Positions 34,900 through 44,933 of a stretch of DNA of 54,203 nucleotides are shown here, piece by piece. The position numbers were made by a program, and so were the translations under genes. Position 1 is the stretch's first letter; each line of letters opens with the position of its first letter. The stretch is taken from contig NZ_APML01000024.1 in NCBI RefSeq assembly GCF_000359605.1, positions 1-54,203 on the forward strand. The letters are read 5' to 3'. The notes under the pieces were generated by a model. That model did not search any database. It was given only the letters and a program-made list of their open reading frames with translations, and was not told the DNA's origin. Origin of the DNA: Gracilibacillus halophilus YIM-C55.5. GTDB taxonomy: Bacteria; Bacillota; Bacilli; Bacillales; Amphibacillaceae.

Positions 34900-35145
34900 A
34901 AAAACGCCCATCCCTCTACATCGTAAAGGGACGAGCGTTTTACCCGTGGTTCCACCCAGTTTCACACAAATTGTGCTTCTCATTCGTGATCGTTAACGAG
35001 ATCAATCGCTGCTTACTAGTAACTCTTCTTGCATTCATAAGCAGACTCAGAGGTGGTGATCGTATGTGGTCGTCCAGGAAGCTCTCAGCCTCGACTTCCC
35101 TCTCTGCAAGAACTCCGTGCATGCGACCTTGTCCTCTTCTACGCT
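34900..35145 (-). promoter_or_regulatory. T-box riboswitch of thrS (Thr specifier)
   Basis: On the minus strand the T-box bulge GGGTGGAACCACGG lies at 34944-34957, followed by a terminator stem (34901-34940, CGCTCGTCCCT with AGGGATGGGCG) and a T run. Stem I is closed by GCAGA/TCTGC and GAGG/CCTC helices; ACC (35055-35057), a threonine codon, lies next to it and is the best specifier candidate. Confidence 0.9.
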
Positions 35146-35218
35146 ATAAAAAATATGATTTTACACAATATAAAACAACTGATTACGCAAAACATTATAA
35201 CGATGATTCGTAAAAAAA

Positions 35219-36070
35219 TCAAGATTGTTTTTGATTTTGTTGGAAAAAAGGAAAATACGCAAAAGGATAAAAAGATAAGTTCTCTTGAAATATATTCATT
35301 ACCGTATGTGTATGTGGCTCTGACGGATCATCACCATACATATAAATATGATTAGGTGCTAATGCAATGAGTGGCGCTATATTCCATTCATTTTCCTGTA
35401 ATCCAAAAATAAACAAAGGAAATTGATCGAGTAACTCATTAAGTTTCTCTCGATGATAAAGTACACCATCATCATTGTAAATTTGAAAAATATCTCCTTG
35501 CACCACATGAACAACTTCTTCATTCGGATGCTTTCGCAACACAAATTCACGTAACGTATGGACGAAGGATTGGTATTCTTCTTCTCGTTTGAATTCATCA
35601 ATAGCTAGTCCAACCATGTCAGTAAGCTGTTCTAAATAATGATGCAAGCGAAAATAAATAATCGAATCAAATCGAATCACTGGTGGTTCCACATGTAATA
35701 AAAAAATTTCAACTAAGATGTCACGTAATTCGTGTTGATGAATACGATCTTCATAAAAGTATTCATCTTTTTCCAATAAAGATCGAGCAATCGTACTTAT
35801 TTTTTCGATTTCTGCTTCATTCGTAAAATAATATTTCTTCTGTAAAATCGAACGAATTGTTGTTGTTTCCCTGTGTGTAATATAAAGTTGACTAAATAAT
35901 TTCGCAATGCTCCGTATGAAATCATCTTCAGCGACTGTTTCAAGTCGTTCAACAAAAACCGTATGCGTCATGCTTCTTTTCCACTGAGGTTTCATCATGT
36001 CTGATTCGTGATGCGCTAACTCAAAAAATGTTTTTGCTTCCCTTTTATACTCAAAATGAACTTCTAACAA
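35219..36070 (-). CDS. ytxC: Sporulation protein YtxC
   Basis: 283 residues with a TTG start 7 bases behind GAGGGTG. Features fit the YtxC family: IRFDSIIYFRLHHYLEQLTD and AIDEFKREEEYQSFVHTLRE in the centre and WNIAPLIALAPNHIYMYGDD near the C-terminus. It lies between thrS and dnaI, as in B. subtilis. Annotated as a sporulation protein in the family; molecular role unknown. No membrane segment. Confidence 0.85.
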   Translation of the reverse strand: MLEVHFEYKREAKTFFELAHHESDMMKPQWKRSMTHTVFVERLETVAEDDFIRSIAKLFSQLYITHRETTTIRSILQKKYYFTNEAEIEKISTIARSLLEKDEYFYEDRIHQHELRDILVEIFLLHVEPPVIRFDSIIYFRLHHYLEQLTDMVGLAIDEFKREEEYQSFVHTLREFVLRKHPNEEVVHVVQGDIFQIYNDDGVLYHREKLNELLDQFPLFIFGLQENEWNIAPLIALAPNHIYMYGDDPSEPHTHTVMNIFQENLSFYPFAYFPFFQQNQKQS

Positions 36071-36192
36071 ATCGAATCACCCTCATTACCATCAAACTGG
36101 TATATTATATGGGTGATTCAGTCAAAAAATAACCTATACCTTCGAAATTAAACATTTGATTCAGTCATGTGCCCATTACCCCTAACATTTGA

Positions 36193-37125
36193 TCAATCTT
36201 CTCGGTAACGATTGACGAGTTCAATAGGTTTACTGACTTGTGTGATTCGTTCAATAATGCGCCCGGCTTTAATCGTCTCTGTATCCCCGCGATTTGTTGT
36301 GGACAGATGGGTTTCTAACTGTTCCAAGTTGTAATTGGATGTAAAGAATACGGGTAACTCTTCCATCATACGATATTGTAATATGGCGCCTAAAACTTCA
36401 TCACGAAACCATGGTGAGATCGATTCAGCACCTATATCATCAAACATTAACACCTCTACTTCTTTAAAGTGTTGCATTTTACTTTGTAGAGAATCATCTT
36501 TAATCGATGCCTTCATTTCGCGTACTAATTCTGGCATATAAATGATCGCCGTGGGAACATTACGGTTCTTTAATTCGTTAGCTATGACACCTAATACATA
36601 ACTTTTCCCCGTACCAAACGGACCATGAATATATAATCCTTTTTGGAAACGATTCTTAGCGTGTCCTTGTACAAATTCAATGATTTCTTTCACGAGTTGT
36701 TTTCGTTCATAGCTCGATGCATCCATATCTTGTAATTGTGCTTGTTTGATTTGTTTTGGCATATACAAGCTTTGAATTAAGGATTCCTTTTCTTTCTGCG
36801 CTTCATTATGCCGTTTATTTTTACATTTTTCATAGCGAATCGATATATCTTTTCCCTCAACCTCTATATGCGGTGTGAAACCTGGCAGAATATTTTGACA
36901 AGCCTCCAAGCATTCACACTTCTCACAATCTTTAGACGCTTGTTGATATTCGTATAATTTCATTAAATGGCGATTAATATCCGTTTCGTCTAGTTCAATG
37001 TGGTCGCGTAATATTTTTTTAATCGACGGATCAGCTAAAATTTGCTTACGTATCTCTTGATAGTGATGCTGGAATGTTTGATTTGATTTCATCCAGTTTT
37101 TCAAAGCGGATTGAATGGGTTCCAT
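36193..37125 (-). CDS. dnaI: Primosomal protein DnaI (helicase loader)
   Basis: 310 residues from ATG 37123-37125, with AAGGA 8 bases upstream in the end of dnaB; another ATG three codons earlier touches the site. It is an AAA+ ATPase that loads the replicative helicase. The N-terminal zinc region has CEKCECLEAC and YEKCKNK. Walker A GPFGTGKS is at about 168-175, Walker B VLMFDDIGAES, and sensor FFTSNYN follows. Two genes down from nrdR. Confidence 0.95.
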   Translation of the reverse strand: MEPIQSALKNWMKSNQTFQHHYQEIRKQILADPSIKKILRDHIELDETDINRHLMKLYEYQQASKDCEKCECLEACQNILPGFTPHIEVEGKDISIRYEKCKNKRHNEAQKEKESLIQSLYMPKQIKQAQLQDMDASSYERKQLVKEIIEFVQGHAKNRFQKGLYIHGPFGTGKSYVLGVIANELKNRNVPTAIIYMPELVREMKASIKDDSLQSKMQHFKEVEVLMFDDIGAESISPWFRDEVLGAILQYRMMEELPVFFTSNYNLEQLETHLSTTNRGDTETIKAGRIIERITQVSKPIELVNRYRED

Positions 37126-37136
37126 TGGTATCATCC

Positions 37137-38522
37137 TTACTCATCATTTGCTTGTTGTTGTAAATATTCTTCCAGCATTGCATCTGCTTCCATCGCCTTT
37201 TGTTTTCGTTCTTCTTCTGTTTCTTGATGAGACGACTGGTTACTTTCCTTACTATTTTGCTTTTGCTGCTTATACCAATCAGGAACAATATCTTTTTTCG
37301 ACTTGTAATTGTTTCGATTGGTGGATTGCGTCCACTGCTGGTATTTTTTATTTTCAGATTTTGCTAAAGTCATCGCTTGTCTGACGGTCTTCACATTTTT
37401 TCGTGCCCAGTGACTCGCGATTTTTTCCAAATAGCTTCGTGTTAATTTCATATCAGTCTTTAACATGACATAGTGAAGAAGTACATTCATTACACCAGGA
37501 TTTAGGCCTTGTTTGGTCATGATGTCACTCACCATTTTTAGATCCTGTGTTGAAGCTTGTGTTCCGCCGGCTAGATCCTCTAGCAATTGTTTCGGTGATA
37601 TATTTTCAAGCATCTCAATAAATTGTTCTTCTTTATTCTTCGGTTGTTTTTGATCATTTTCTTGCTTTGCAGGTAGTTTTTCTCGCTCCCCTGCTGCCTT
37701 CAGTGAAAACTGTTTGCCTTTCCCTTCGAAAAGGTCAATACAAGCTTCCTCAAACTCTTGTTTATTTAATTCATTTTCTTCTGTAAGAGACCATAACAAC
37801 GCTTTTTCTAATTCCTGATTCGTTAAATCATAAACAACAGCAAGCTGATTCAAAAAATGGCGATTCTCTTTCGTTAAAATTTTATATTCAGGTAGCATCC
37901 GCTGTTTCAGTAATTGAGTGATCCAATCAAAATCAATGCGTTGTTCCACTTTTATAAATTGGTCATCTGATGACAATACCTGTTCCCCTTGATCTGAAGG
38001 TGTCTGTAACTCTTCCTTTACACTAAATATTTCATCAAAACGTGCGGTCGTTTCTTGGTGGTGATCATTTGTCATTACCGGTTGTTGGAAAAGTTTTTTT
38101 ACCTGTCTATATTTATCGTGACCTAATTGGTGATAAAGCAAGTGGTTTAAGAAGTCATCTTCAAAGAACAATTTACCCGAACGTGGTGGAAGGAGGCGAT
38201 AATGATACCATGTTTCCTGTTGATCATTTTGTTCAAAGGTTTGCAATAGACCGATCCCTTCCAATTTTCTTCTTGCTCGGTATACTTGATCTAAAGGAAT
38301 ACTTAAATAACTCATTAACGCATGATGGGTTTGTAAACTGGAGGAACTGGATGACAATGTCCATTCTGAAAATAATGTTTGGTATAACATCACCGCTTCT
38401 AATCCAATCAGTGGTTGATATAAGTGAGTTAACACACTTGTGTAACTTACTGGTAACTCTTCTTGCAAGTCTACTGTATACGGTTCTGATGGAAGTATTT
38501 TACCAATATCACCTAACTCCAT
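37137..38522 (-). CDS. dnaB: Replication initiation/membrane attachment protein DnaB
   Basis: 461 residues, family length. It works with DnaD and DnaI in loading the replicative helicase. The N-terminal winged-helix region contains LTHLYQPLIGLEAVMLYQTL; the second DnaB_2 domain has VMNVLLHYVMLKTDMKLTRS and YLEKIASHWARKNVKTVRQA. The tail is charged and probably flexible. Directly precedes dnaI. Confidence 0.94.
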   Translation of the reverse strand: MELGDIGKILPSEPYTVDLQEELPVSYTSVLTHLYQPLIGLEAVMLYQTLFSEWTLSSSSSSLQTHHALMSYLSIPLDQVYRARRKLEGIGLLQTFEQNDQQETWYHYRLLPPRSGKLFFEDDFLNHLLYHQLGHDKYRQVKKLFQQPVMTNDHHQETTARFDEIFSVKEELQTPSDQGEQVLSSDDQFIKVEQRIDFDWITQLLKQRMLPEYKILTKENRHFLNQLAVVYDLTNQELEKALLWSLTEENELNKQEFEEACIDLFEGKGKQFSLKAAGEREKLPAKQENDQKQPKNKEEQFIEMLENISPKQLLEDLAGGTQASTQDLKMVSDIMTKQGLNPGVMNVLLHYVMLKTDMKLTRSYLEKIASHWARKNVKTVRQAMTLAKSENKKYQQWTQSTNRNNYKSKKDIVPDWYKQQKQNSKESNQSSHQETEEERKQKAMEADAMLEEYLQQQANDE

Positions 38523-38536
38523 AGTGATTACTCCTT

Positions 38537-39022
38537 CTATTCCTCACGTTGTGACTCCGAATGATCTTTGTCAGACCGGATTAAATCTTTCAGCTCGTCC
38601 AAAAACACACTTAAATCTTTAAATTGTCGATATACCGAAGCAAAGCGAACGTATGCTACTTCATCTACATCAACTAGACGATCCATAACCATTTCGCCAA
38701 TTTCATCACTCGTAACTTCAGATGTACCTCTGTTTCTTAGTTCACGTTCTATTTCTAATGCGATATTTTCAATTTGCTCGAGGGCAACAGGGCGCTTTTC
38801 ACAAGCGCGAATTAACCCACGCATTAATTTATCTCTACTATATTCTTCTCTTGTGCCTTCTTTTTTCACAACAATTAATGGTACTTCTTCAATTCGTTCA
38901 AATGTTGTGAAACGAAAATGGCAATCTTCACATTCTCGCCGTCGACGAATCGAACGTCCATCTTCAACGGGTCGAGAATCGAGTACTTTTGTCGTTTTAT
39001 ATTGACAATGTGGACACCGCAA
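38537..39022 (-). CDS. nrdR: Transcriptional repressor NrdR
   Basis: 161 residues, TTG start behind AAGGA. The zinc ribbon uses C3, C6, C31 and C34 (MRCPHC and RRECEDC), followed by an ATP-cone ([20 protein letters not shown], and [12 protein letters not shown]). NrdR senses ATP/dATP and represses ribonucleotide reductase genes. It sits just upstream of dnaB, as in B. subtilis. No NrdR box is evident nearby. Confidence 0.97.
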   Translation of the reverse strand: MRCPHCQYKTTKVLDSRPVEDGRSIRRRRECEDCHFRFTTFERIEEVPLIVVKKEGTREEYSRDKLMRGLIRACEKRPVALEQIENIALEIERELRNRGTSEVTSDEIGEMVMDRLVDVDEVAYVRFASVYRQFKDLSVFLDELKDLIRSDKDHSESQREE

Positions 39023-39047
39023 TGTATATCAGTCCTTCATTTATTGA

Positions 39048-39440
39048 TTATTCGGCAGATGTTCCAATGAAATCGAGTTCCTTCTTTATTGTATCATATA
39101 ATTTTGGAATTAACTTATGACTATAGCCCAAATCAAATGGTATAGCTGATTCTGTAGTCGCAGAAATATCAATTGCGGTACGATAAGGCCTTACCATGAT
39201 AATAGTCATGATAACAAATACTTTTCGTCCCGCTTTATAATTAAAACTAATCTCTCCATGCTCTTTTGATACCGCTATAATTTGAGCTTCTTTCATGTTA
39301 CGAAACGTTGCTTCTAATTGTTGCATCGCTTTATCTTTCGTTGTTTTAAAATAATGCGTTTGCAATGCTGGATCCGAGTGTTTATCTCTCGTTTCGGAAT
39401 GATTATTAAAATGCTTATTAATCGTTGATCGTAATGACAT
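39048..39440 (-). CDS. Conserved cytosolic protein of unknown function
   Basis: 130 residues from the ATG at 39438-39440, 8 bases behind GTGGGGTG; an ATG 21 bases upstream lacks such a site. No signal peptide or membrane helix. The middle (LEATFRNMKEAQIIAVSKEH, then VRPYRTAIDISATTES) resembles the logic of DUF1499-type proteins, but I am not sure of this. It lies between speD and nrdR and is 25 bases from nrdR, probably in one transcript. Confidence 0.6.
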   Translation of the reverse strand: MSLRSTINKHFNNHSETRDKHSDPALQTHYFKTTKDKAMQQLEATFRNMKEAQIIAVSKEHGEISFNYKAGRKVFVIMTIIMVRPYRTAIDISATTESAIPFDLGYSHKLIPKLYDTIKKELDFIGTSAE

Positions 39441-39570
39441 TTCTCGCACACCCCACATCATAGTATTTGTGTTTCTACTATTCTAACATGTTTCCCCTAA
39501 GAAAACGATATATATGAAGAATCCCATCAGTCAACGGATCCCTAACCAAAATTAGACTTGCACATGATGT

Positions 39571-39945
39571 CTACATTGTTGGTTTAAAAGTGTGTACTGG
39601 TCCCATACCACGGGGAATCTCTAATGTTTCACATGCATTTGATTCCAATTGTGTTTGAATGGTTTCAATAGCAACCAGTGGATTCACCTTATCACCACAC
39701 GTATAAACATCGATGCTTGCATAACCATGTTCCGGAAAGGTATGTATCGTGAGGTGTGACTCTGAGATGACAACAACACCACTTACTCCTTGTGGTGCAA
39801 AAGGGTGAAACACGACTTCCCGAACATCTGCACCAGCTGTTACAGCTGCTTGTACCATCATTGTTTTGATTGAATCAAGGTCATCTAACAATTGACGATT
39901 GCAATACCATAACTCAGCAATCATTTGGCGACCAAATGTATTCAT
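39571..39945 (-). CDS. speD: S-adenosylmethionine decarboxylase proenzyme
   Basis: 124 residues from the ATG at 39943-39945, 7 bases behind AAAAGGAG. The chain self-cleaves between E62 and S63 ([20 protein letters not shown]), making the pyruvoyl group from S63; C83 (YTCGD) is the second catalytic residue, as in the small bacterial type. It provides the aminopropyl donor for spermidine synthesis. The spermidine synthase gene is not in the window. Confidence 0.96.
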   Translation of the reverse strand: MNTFGRQMIAELWYCNRQLLDDLDSIKTMMVQAAVTAGADVREVVFHPFAPQGVSGVVVISESHLTIHTFPEHGYASIDVYTCGDKVNPLVAIETIQTQLESNACETLEIPRGMGPVHTFKPTM

Positions 39946-39985
39946 CTTAAAACTCCTTTTCATTCCATTCAACTATCCGTACCAT

Positions 39986-40582
39986 TTAAATCGTCACTCC
40001 CCATTGGCGAAGGATTTCGACTAATTGCTTTTCTGTTTCGCCAATGGTTCCACTGTTATCCACAACAGCATCTGCTCGTTCTTTTTTCTTTTCTTGATCC
40101 ATTTGTGCATTCATCCGTTTTTCTGCCTCTTCTTTAGTGAATTGATTACGCGCCATCAATCGCTGTAATTGTATCGATCGTTCCGTATAAACAACCAGTG
40201 TCCGATCGACCATATAAGTTAACTGGTTTTCAAATAATAAGGGAATATCAAGGACAATGGCTCGATGTCCTTGATCAAGTAATTGTTGTTTTTGTTCCTG
40301 CATTTTTTTTCTTATTGCAGGATGTGTAATTTGATTTAATGTTTGTCTCGCTTGATCATTACCAAATACAATGCGTCCTAGCTTTTTTCGATCAATCCAG
40401 CCATCCTGTTTTACAATGTCTTCACCAAATGCATCAATGATCGGTTGATATGCCAATTCTTGCGGTTCAACAATTTGATGAGCGATTTTATCGGCATCAA
40501 TCACTGGAATATGCCACTTTTGACACATTTCACTAACCGTGCTTTTACCACTAGCAATATTACCTGTTAATCCAATGATCAT
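39986..40582 (-). CDS. coaE: Dephospho-CoA kinase
   Basis: 198 residues. It phosphorylates dephospho-CoA at the 3'-OH, the last step of CoA synthesis. P-loop GLTGNIASGKST (residues 4-15), followed by VIDADKIAHQ and the lid region RLMARNQFTKEEAEKRMNAQ. Follows ytaF by 31 bases in the polA-mutM-ytaF-coaE cluster. Confidence 0.97.
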   Translation of the reverse strand: MIIGLTGNIASGKSTVSEMCQKWHIPVIDADKIAHQIVEPQELAYQPIIDAFGEDIVKQDGWIDRKKLGRIVFGNDQARQTLNQITHPAIRKKMQEQKQQLLDQGHRAIVLDIPLLFENQLTYMVDRTLVVYTERSIQLQRLMARNQFTKEEAEKRMNAQMDQEKKKERADAVVDNSGTIGETEKQLVEILRQWGVTI

Positions 40583-40613
40583 CTAACTTCCCTCCTTCGC
40601 GATCTAACGAATC

Positions 40614-41207
40614 TTACACAATGATGATTTTCCAAACGCCAATTAACATTAATAAACATCCTGGTAATAGAGACATTCGCTGAACCCCTTTGATATATGC
40701 ACATGACTTACCTAATGATACACCGATAATGAGAAAGCAACCGGTTATCAAACATACAAAAAAAGAAGTAAACAAAATGGGAGACGCGATAAATGATAAA
40801 CTAATACCAGCGCCAATAGAGTCAAGAGAAAGAGCAATCCCAATCCAAACGGCCTCCATGCCATTAATTTCACCTGATTGATCAAAGTCAGCACTCACAG
40901 GCTTTTTCATGATATTTATCAGTGTGGACAAGCGATGATTCGATGGCTTGTTTTGCTTTATCAAGCAGGAAACTACTAATAGAAAACCGATAATTAGTAA
41001 TAATAGACCACTGATTCGTTCCAAATATTCAAGTGGAATTACCATTGAAATCATACTACCGCTTACCATAGCTAAGCCAAAGACCGCACCCACCGTGACC
41101 GCAATCTTCATCACTTCTTTCCAAGGTAACTGCACATTTCTTAACCCATACGTGAACGCAACAAACAAACTATCCAAGCTAATCGCTACCGCAACAAACC
41201 AGAGCAT
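40614..41207 (-). CDS. ytaF: Sporulation membrane protein YtaF (MntP-like)
   Basis: 197 residues with six predicted membrane helices. Repeated SLDSLFVAFTYGLRN and LSLDSIGAGISLSFI motifs with the conserved Asp mark the MntP/YtaF cation-exporter-like fold. In B. subtilis ytaF also lies between mutM and coaE and is linked to sporulation. The transported ion is unknown. Confidence 0.9.
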   Translation of the reverse strand: MLWFVAVAISLDSLFVAFTYGLRNVQLPWKEVMKIAVTVGAVFGLAMVSGSMISMVIPLEYLERISGLLLLIIGFLLVVSCLIKQNKPSNHRLSTLINIMKKPVSADFDQSGEINGMEAVWIGIALSLDSIGAGISLSFIASPILFTSFFVCLITGCFLIIGVSLGKSCAYIKGVQRMSLLPGCLLMLIGVWKIIIV

Positions 41208-41279
41208 GTGATTGGGCTCCTTTATTCATTTTTACGGTAGTATATGGATCATTTTGCTAACATGTGCGTATCCGCCGTA

Positions 41280-42110
41280 CTAGATTTGAATTTGACACGT
41301 CGGGCAATAATGCGTCCCTCTTCCATTCACTTTTATTTTCTCAATAGCAGAGCGACAATTGGAACACGGTTTCCCATCTTGCCCATATACCTGTAACTGT
41401 TGTTGGAACATCCCCATTTGTCCTTGTGAATTCACATATGAACGAATTGTCGTTCCACCTTGTGTCACAGCGTCTTGTAGCGTGGTAATTGCTGCTTTTA
41501 ATACATCATCCACTTGCTTTGTTGATAGGTCACATCCTTTTGTTAACGGATGGACATGTGCTAAAAACAATGTTTCGTCTACATAAATATTGCCTAGACC
41601 TGACATTACGGTCTGGTCCAACAAAATATTTTTGATTGCACGTTTTGATTTTTGTATTTTTTCTACAACAGGATCTGGCTCAAATGCAGCCTCTAAAGGG
41701 TCTTTTGCTAGTTGGCTTAATGGCTTATTGACTTCTTCTGTCCCTTTTGCATAGACATGCATCGTTCCGAATTTACGGACATCGTTATAGCGAAGGTCGG
41801 TATGATCATCAAACTCAAAAATCACATGTGTATGCGGTGTTATCGGCTCATCGCGTTCAAAAACACCATATTTTCCTTCCATTCGTAAGTGTGAGACCAA
41901 AACGACATCGGTTAAATCAAAGAGCAAAACTTTCCCTCTGCGACGCATTTGCTGGATGGTTTGATGTTTGAGCAGTGTTTGAAATTCGCTTATATCATCA
42001 GGATGTTGCACGATTTTCGGCCAATGCACATGAACATTGGTGATGGTTTTTCCTTGAATCAAGTGTTGTAACGTCTGTTTGATTGTTTCGACTTCTGGCA
42101 GTTCTGGCAT
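41280..42110 (-). CDS. mutM: Formamidopyrimidine-DNA glycosylase
   Basis: 276 residues. It removes oxidised purines and cleaves the abasic site. After Met removal the catalytic Pro and Glu lead the chain (MPELPEVETIKQTL). The H2TH motif is in DQTVMSGLGNIYVDETLFLA, and the C-terminal zinc finger is CSNCRSAIEKIKVNGRGTHY followed by CPTC. It follows polA by 18 bases. Confidence 0.97.
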   Translation of the reverse strand: MPELPEVETIKQTLQHLIQGKTITNVHVHWPKIVQHPDDISEFQTLLKHQTIQQMRRRGKVLLFDLTDVVLVSHLRMEGKYGVFERDEPITPHTHVIFEFDDHTDLRYNDVRKFGTMHVYAKGTEEVNKPLSQLAKDPLEAAFEPDPVVEKIQKSKRAIKNILLDQTVMSGLGNIYVDETLFLAHVHPLTKGCDLSTKQVDDVLKAAITTLQDAVTQGGTTIRSYVNSQGQMGMFQQQLQVYGQDGKPCSNCRSAIEKIKVNGRGTHYCPTCQIQI

Positions 42111-42128
42111 TTTTCGTTCCCCTCTTTT

Positions 42129-44768
42129 CTATTTCGCATCATACCATGTCTCACCATAAGATACATCAACCGTCAAGGGAACACGCAAATCGACAGCATT
42201 TGTCATGACTTCTACAACCATTTGTTGTAAAGTGTCCAATTCTTTTTCTGGTACTTCTAAGATCAATTCGTCATGCACTTGCATCAACATACGTGCTTGT
42301 AGTTTTTCATTCTTCAATCTTTGGTCCAACTCAATCATGGCGAGTTTTATAATATCAGCTGCACTTCCTTGGATTGGAGTATTCATGGCCGTTCGTTCGG
42401 CAAAGCTACGCATATTAAAATTACGACTCGTAATATCAGGCAAATAACGACGTCGTTTCATAATCGTTGTCACATACCCTTCATGTTTTGCCTGCTGTAC
42501 AATGTCATCCATGTATTCTTTTACACCTGGATAACTTTGGAGGTAACGATCGATAAATGTTTTGGCTTCTTTACGCGGAATACCTAAATTTTGTGACAAC
42601 CCATAATCGCTGATTCCATAGACAATACCGAAATTGACTGCTTTTGCTTGACGACGCATGTTGCTAGTGACTTCATCTTCTGTTACATGAAATACATCCA
42701 TGGCGGTTTGGGTATGAATATCTTTATCATTTTGAAATGCGGTTTTTAACTTCTCATCATCAGCAATATGTGCTAATACTCGCAATTCGATTTGAGAGTA
42801 ATCAGCAGCAAGCATCTTCCACCCTTTTTCAGAAGGGATAAAGGCTTGGCGAATCTTTCGGCCTTCTTCAATCCGAATCGGAATATTTTGCAAGTTTGGA
42901 TCGATTGAACTTAAGCGTCCTGTTTGCGTCAACGCCTGATTAAAACGGGTATGAATTTTACTGGTATCTTCATGTACGACACGTAATAATCCATCAATGT
43001 AAGTTGAATCTAATTTTTTCAATTGGCGATAAAGTAGTAATTTTTCAATAATTGGGTGTTTACCTTGTAATTGTTCCAACACATCGGCTGAAGTAGAATA
43101 GCCCGTTTTCGTCTTTTTAATAACAGGTAATTCTAACTTTTCAAATAGAATGGGCCCTAATTGCTTCGGAGAATTGACATTAAATGTTTCACCTGCATCC
43201 TGATGTATTTCCTCTTCTAAGGCTTGTAGGCGGTCTTTTAACTCATCACCCATTTCCGTTAACCGTTGCTGATCCAAACGCACGCCTGTTGCTTCCATTT
43301 CGCCTAATACGATCGCAAGTGGTAGTTCTAAATCACGTAACAAATCAAGTTGTTGGTTTTGCTTTAGCTCTTGTTCAATTCGATCGACTAACTGAAAAAT
43401 CATCGTCGTTTTTCGTACGATATGTTCCTGCCATACTTGTTCTTCCTCAGGTAATCCTTTCTTTGCTCCTTTACCATACACCTCTTCATCATATCTTACT
43501 TGGTGCTCACCGAAACGATGACTGATCGAAGGGATATCATGATTGTTTTCTGATGGATTAATTAAATAAGAAGCCAGCAACAAATCAAATGCGATCCCTT
43601 GCATTTTGATTCCAAAACGATGAAGTAACACTGTGACCTTCTTCGCATCAAACACATACTTTTTCATCGAAGCATCTTCTGCCCATTTTTGAAAGGGGCG
43701 AGAACCTTCAATCACTGACACTGGAGCAAAGTATTTGCCTTTTTTATTAATAATCGATAAACCTACAACGGATTCCGTATGATAATTCTCATCTAATATT
43801 TCTAATTCAATCGCTTCTTCACCTGTAAACATATTGTCTGTTATTTCGTCTACAACTTGATAGGAGATCTCCGTTAACGTATTGGCTTCGCTTTCTTCAT
43901 CTGTATCAATATCAATACGTCCTAATAATGACTGAAAACCTAATTCACGAAAAATTGTTGCTACTTCTTGTGTTATTTCACCCGAATAGCTAGCATCATC
44001 GATTGAGACTTCAATCGGTGAGGATTGATTAATGGTAACTAATTCTTTACTCATAAAGGCGTCTTCTTTATGAGTTTCTAATTTTTCTTTTAATTTCTTA
44101 CCAGATACTTCATCAAGATGGTCATATAAACGATCAACTGTTTGATGTTGCTTTAATAATTTGATCGCCGTTTTTTGGCCGACACCAGGAATTCCAGGAA
44201 TATTGTCTGATTGGTCACCCATCAAAGCTTTCAAATCAATCACTTGATCTGGTTGAATCTCTAGCTCTTCTTCTAAAACTGACGGCGTATAATTTTTGAC
44301 GTCCGTAATCCCTTTTTTCGTGACTCGAACATCAACTTGCTCATCGACAAGCTGAAGTAGATCTTTATCACCGGAAATGACTTTGACTTGCCATCCTTTT
44401 TGTTTTGCCTGGTTCGAAAGAGTTCCAATAATGTCATCCGCCTCATAATTTTCCAATTGATAATGCTTGATCTGGAACGCATCCAACAACTCCTTTAACA
44501 CAGGAAACTGCTCACTTAACTCTGACGGCGTTTTCTCACGTCCACCTTTATACGCTTGATAGGTTTCATGACGGAAGGTAGTTTTTCCTGCATCAAAAGC
44601 CACTAACAAATGTGTCGGTTGTTCCTCTTCTAAAATTCGTAGCAACATTTGCGTAAATCCATAGACGGCATTTGTATAAACGCCTTTGTCATTATTTAAT
44701 AATGGCAACGCAAAAAAGGCACGGTAAGCAATGCTGTTTCCATCCATTAAAATTAATTTGTTCGTCAT
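42129..44768 (-). CDS. polA: DNA polymerase I
   Basis: 879 residues from ATG 44766-44768, 7 bases behind AAAGGAG. The 5' nuclease domain opens LILMDGNSIAYRAFFALPLL with GDKDLLQLVD and GDQSDNIPGIPGVGQKTA. The 3'-5' exonuclease-like domain lacks a clear DEDD set, as usual in Bacillus. The polymerase has LAADYSQIELRVLAHIA, RRQAKAVNFGIVYGISDYGL and MLMQVHDELILEVPE. It fills gaps and removes primers in repair and replication. Confidence 0.98.
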   Translation of the reverse strand: MTNKLILMDGNSIAYRAFFALPLLNNDKGVYTNAVYGFTQMLLRILEEEQPTHLLVAFDAGKTTFRHETYQAYKGGREKTPSELSEQFPVLKELLDAFQIKHYQLENYEADDIIGTLSNQAKQKGWQVKVISGDKDLLQLVDEQVDVRVTKKGITDVKNYTPSVLEEELEIQPDQVIDLKALMGDQSDNIPGIPGVGQKTAIKLLKQHQTVDRLYDHLDEVSGKKLKEKLETHKEDAFMSKELVTINQSSPIEVSIDDASYSGEITQEVATIFRELGFQSLLGRIDIDTDEESEANTLTEISYQVVDEITDNMFTGEEAIELEILDENYHTESVVGLSIINKKGKYFAPVSVIEGSRPFQKWAEDASMKKYVFDAKKVTVLLHRFGIKMQGIAFDLLLASYLINPSENNHDIPSISHRFGEHQVRYDEEVYGKGAKKGLPEEEQVWQEHIVRKTTMIFQLVDRIEQELKQNQQLDLLRDLELPLAIVLGEMEATGVRLDQQRLTEMGDELKDRLQALEEEIHQDAGETFNVNSPKQLGPILFEKLELPVIKKTKTGYSTSADVLEQLQGKHPIIEKLLLYRQLKKLDSTYIDGLLRVVHEDTSKIHTRFNQALTQTGRLSSIDPNLQNIPIRIEEGRKIRQAFIPSEKGWKMLAADYSQIELRVLAHIADDEKLKTAFQNDKDIHTQTAMDVFHVTEDEVTSNMRRQAKAVNFGIVYGISDYGLSQNLGIPRKEAKTFIDRYLQSYPGVKEYMDDIVQQAKHEGYVTTIMKRRRYLPDITSRNFNMRSFAERTAMNTPIQGSAADIIKLAMIELDQRLKNEKLQARMLMQVHDELILEVPEKELDTLQQMVVEVMTNAVDLRVPLTVDVSYGETWYDAK

Positions 44769-44854
44769 ATTCACTTCTCCTTTATTTCCCAGGTAATAAC
44801 CGTAAATCACTATGTACTGTTTCCTATTCTATCACGTTTTGACTCGAATATAAA

Positions 44855-44891
44855 AAGGCACCATTTCGTTAGAATTGAAATGATGCCTATG
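44855..44891 (-). terminator. Terminator of hflKC
   Basis: AGGCATCATTTC pairs with GAAATGGTGCCT (G-T pair), followed by TTTTT on the minus strand, about 45 bases after hflC. Confidence 0.85.
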
Positions 44892-44933
44892 ATTAAGAAA
44901 AGTCTTCACCATAAGTTTAACGAGTCCTTACTA

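Noticed and set aside
34940..35122. 60-codon open frame upstream of thrS on the minus strand
   Set aside because: It lies entirely inside the T-box leader, whose conserved RNA elements explain the sequence.
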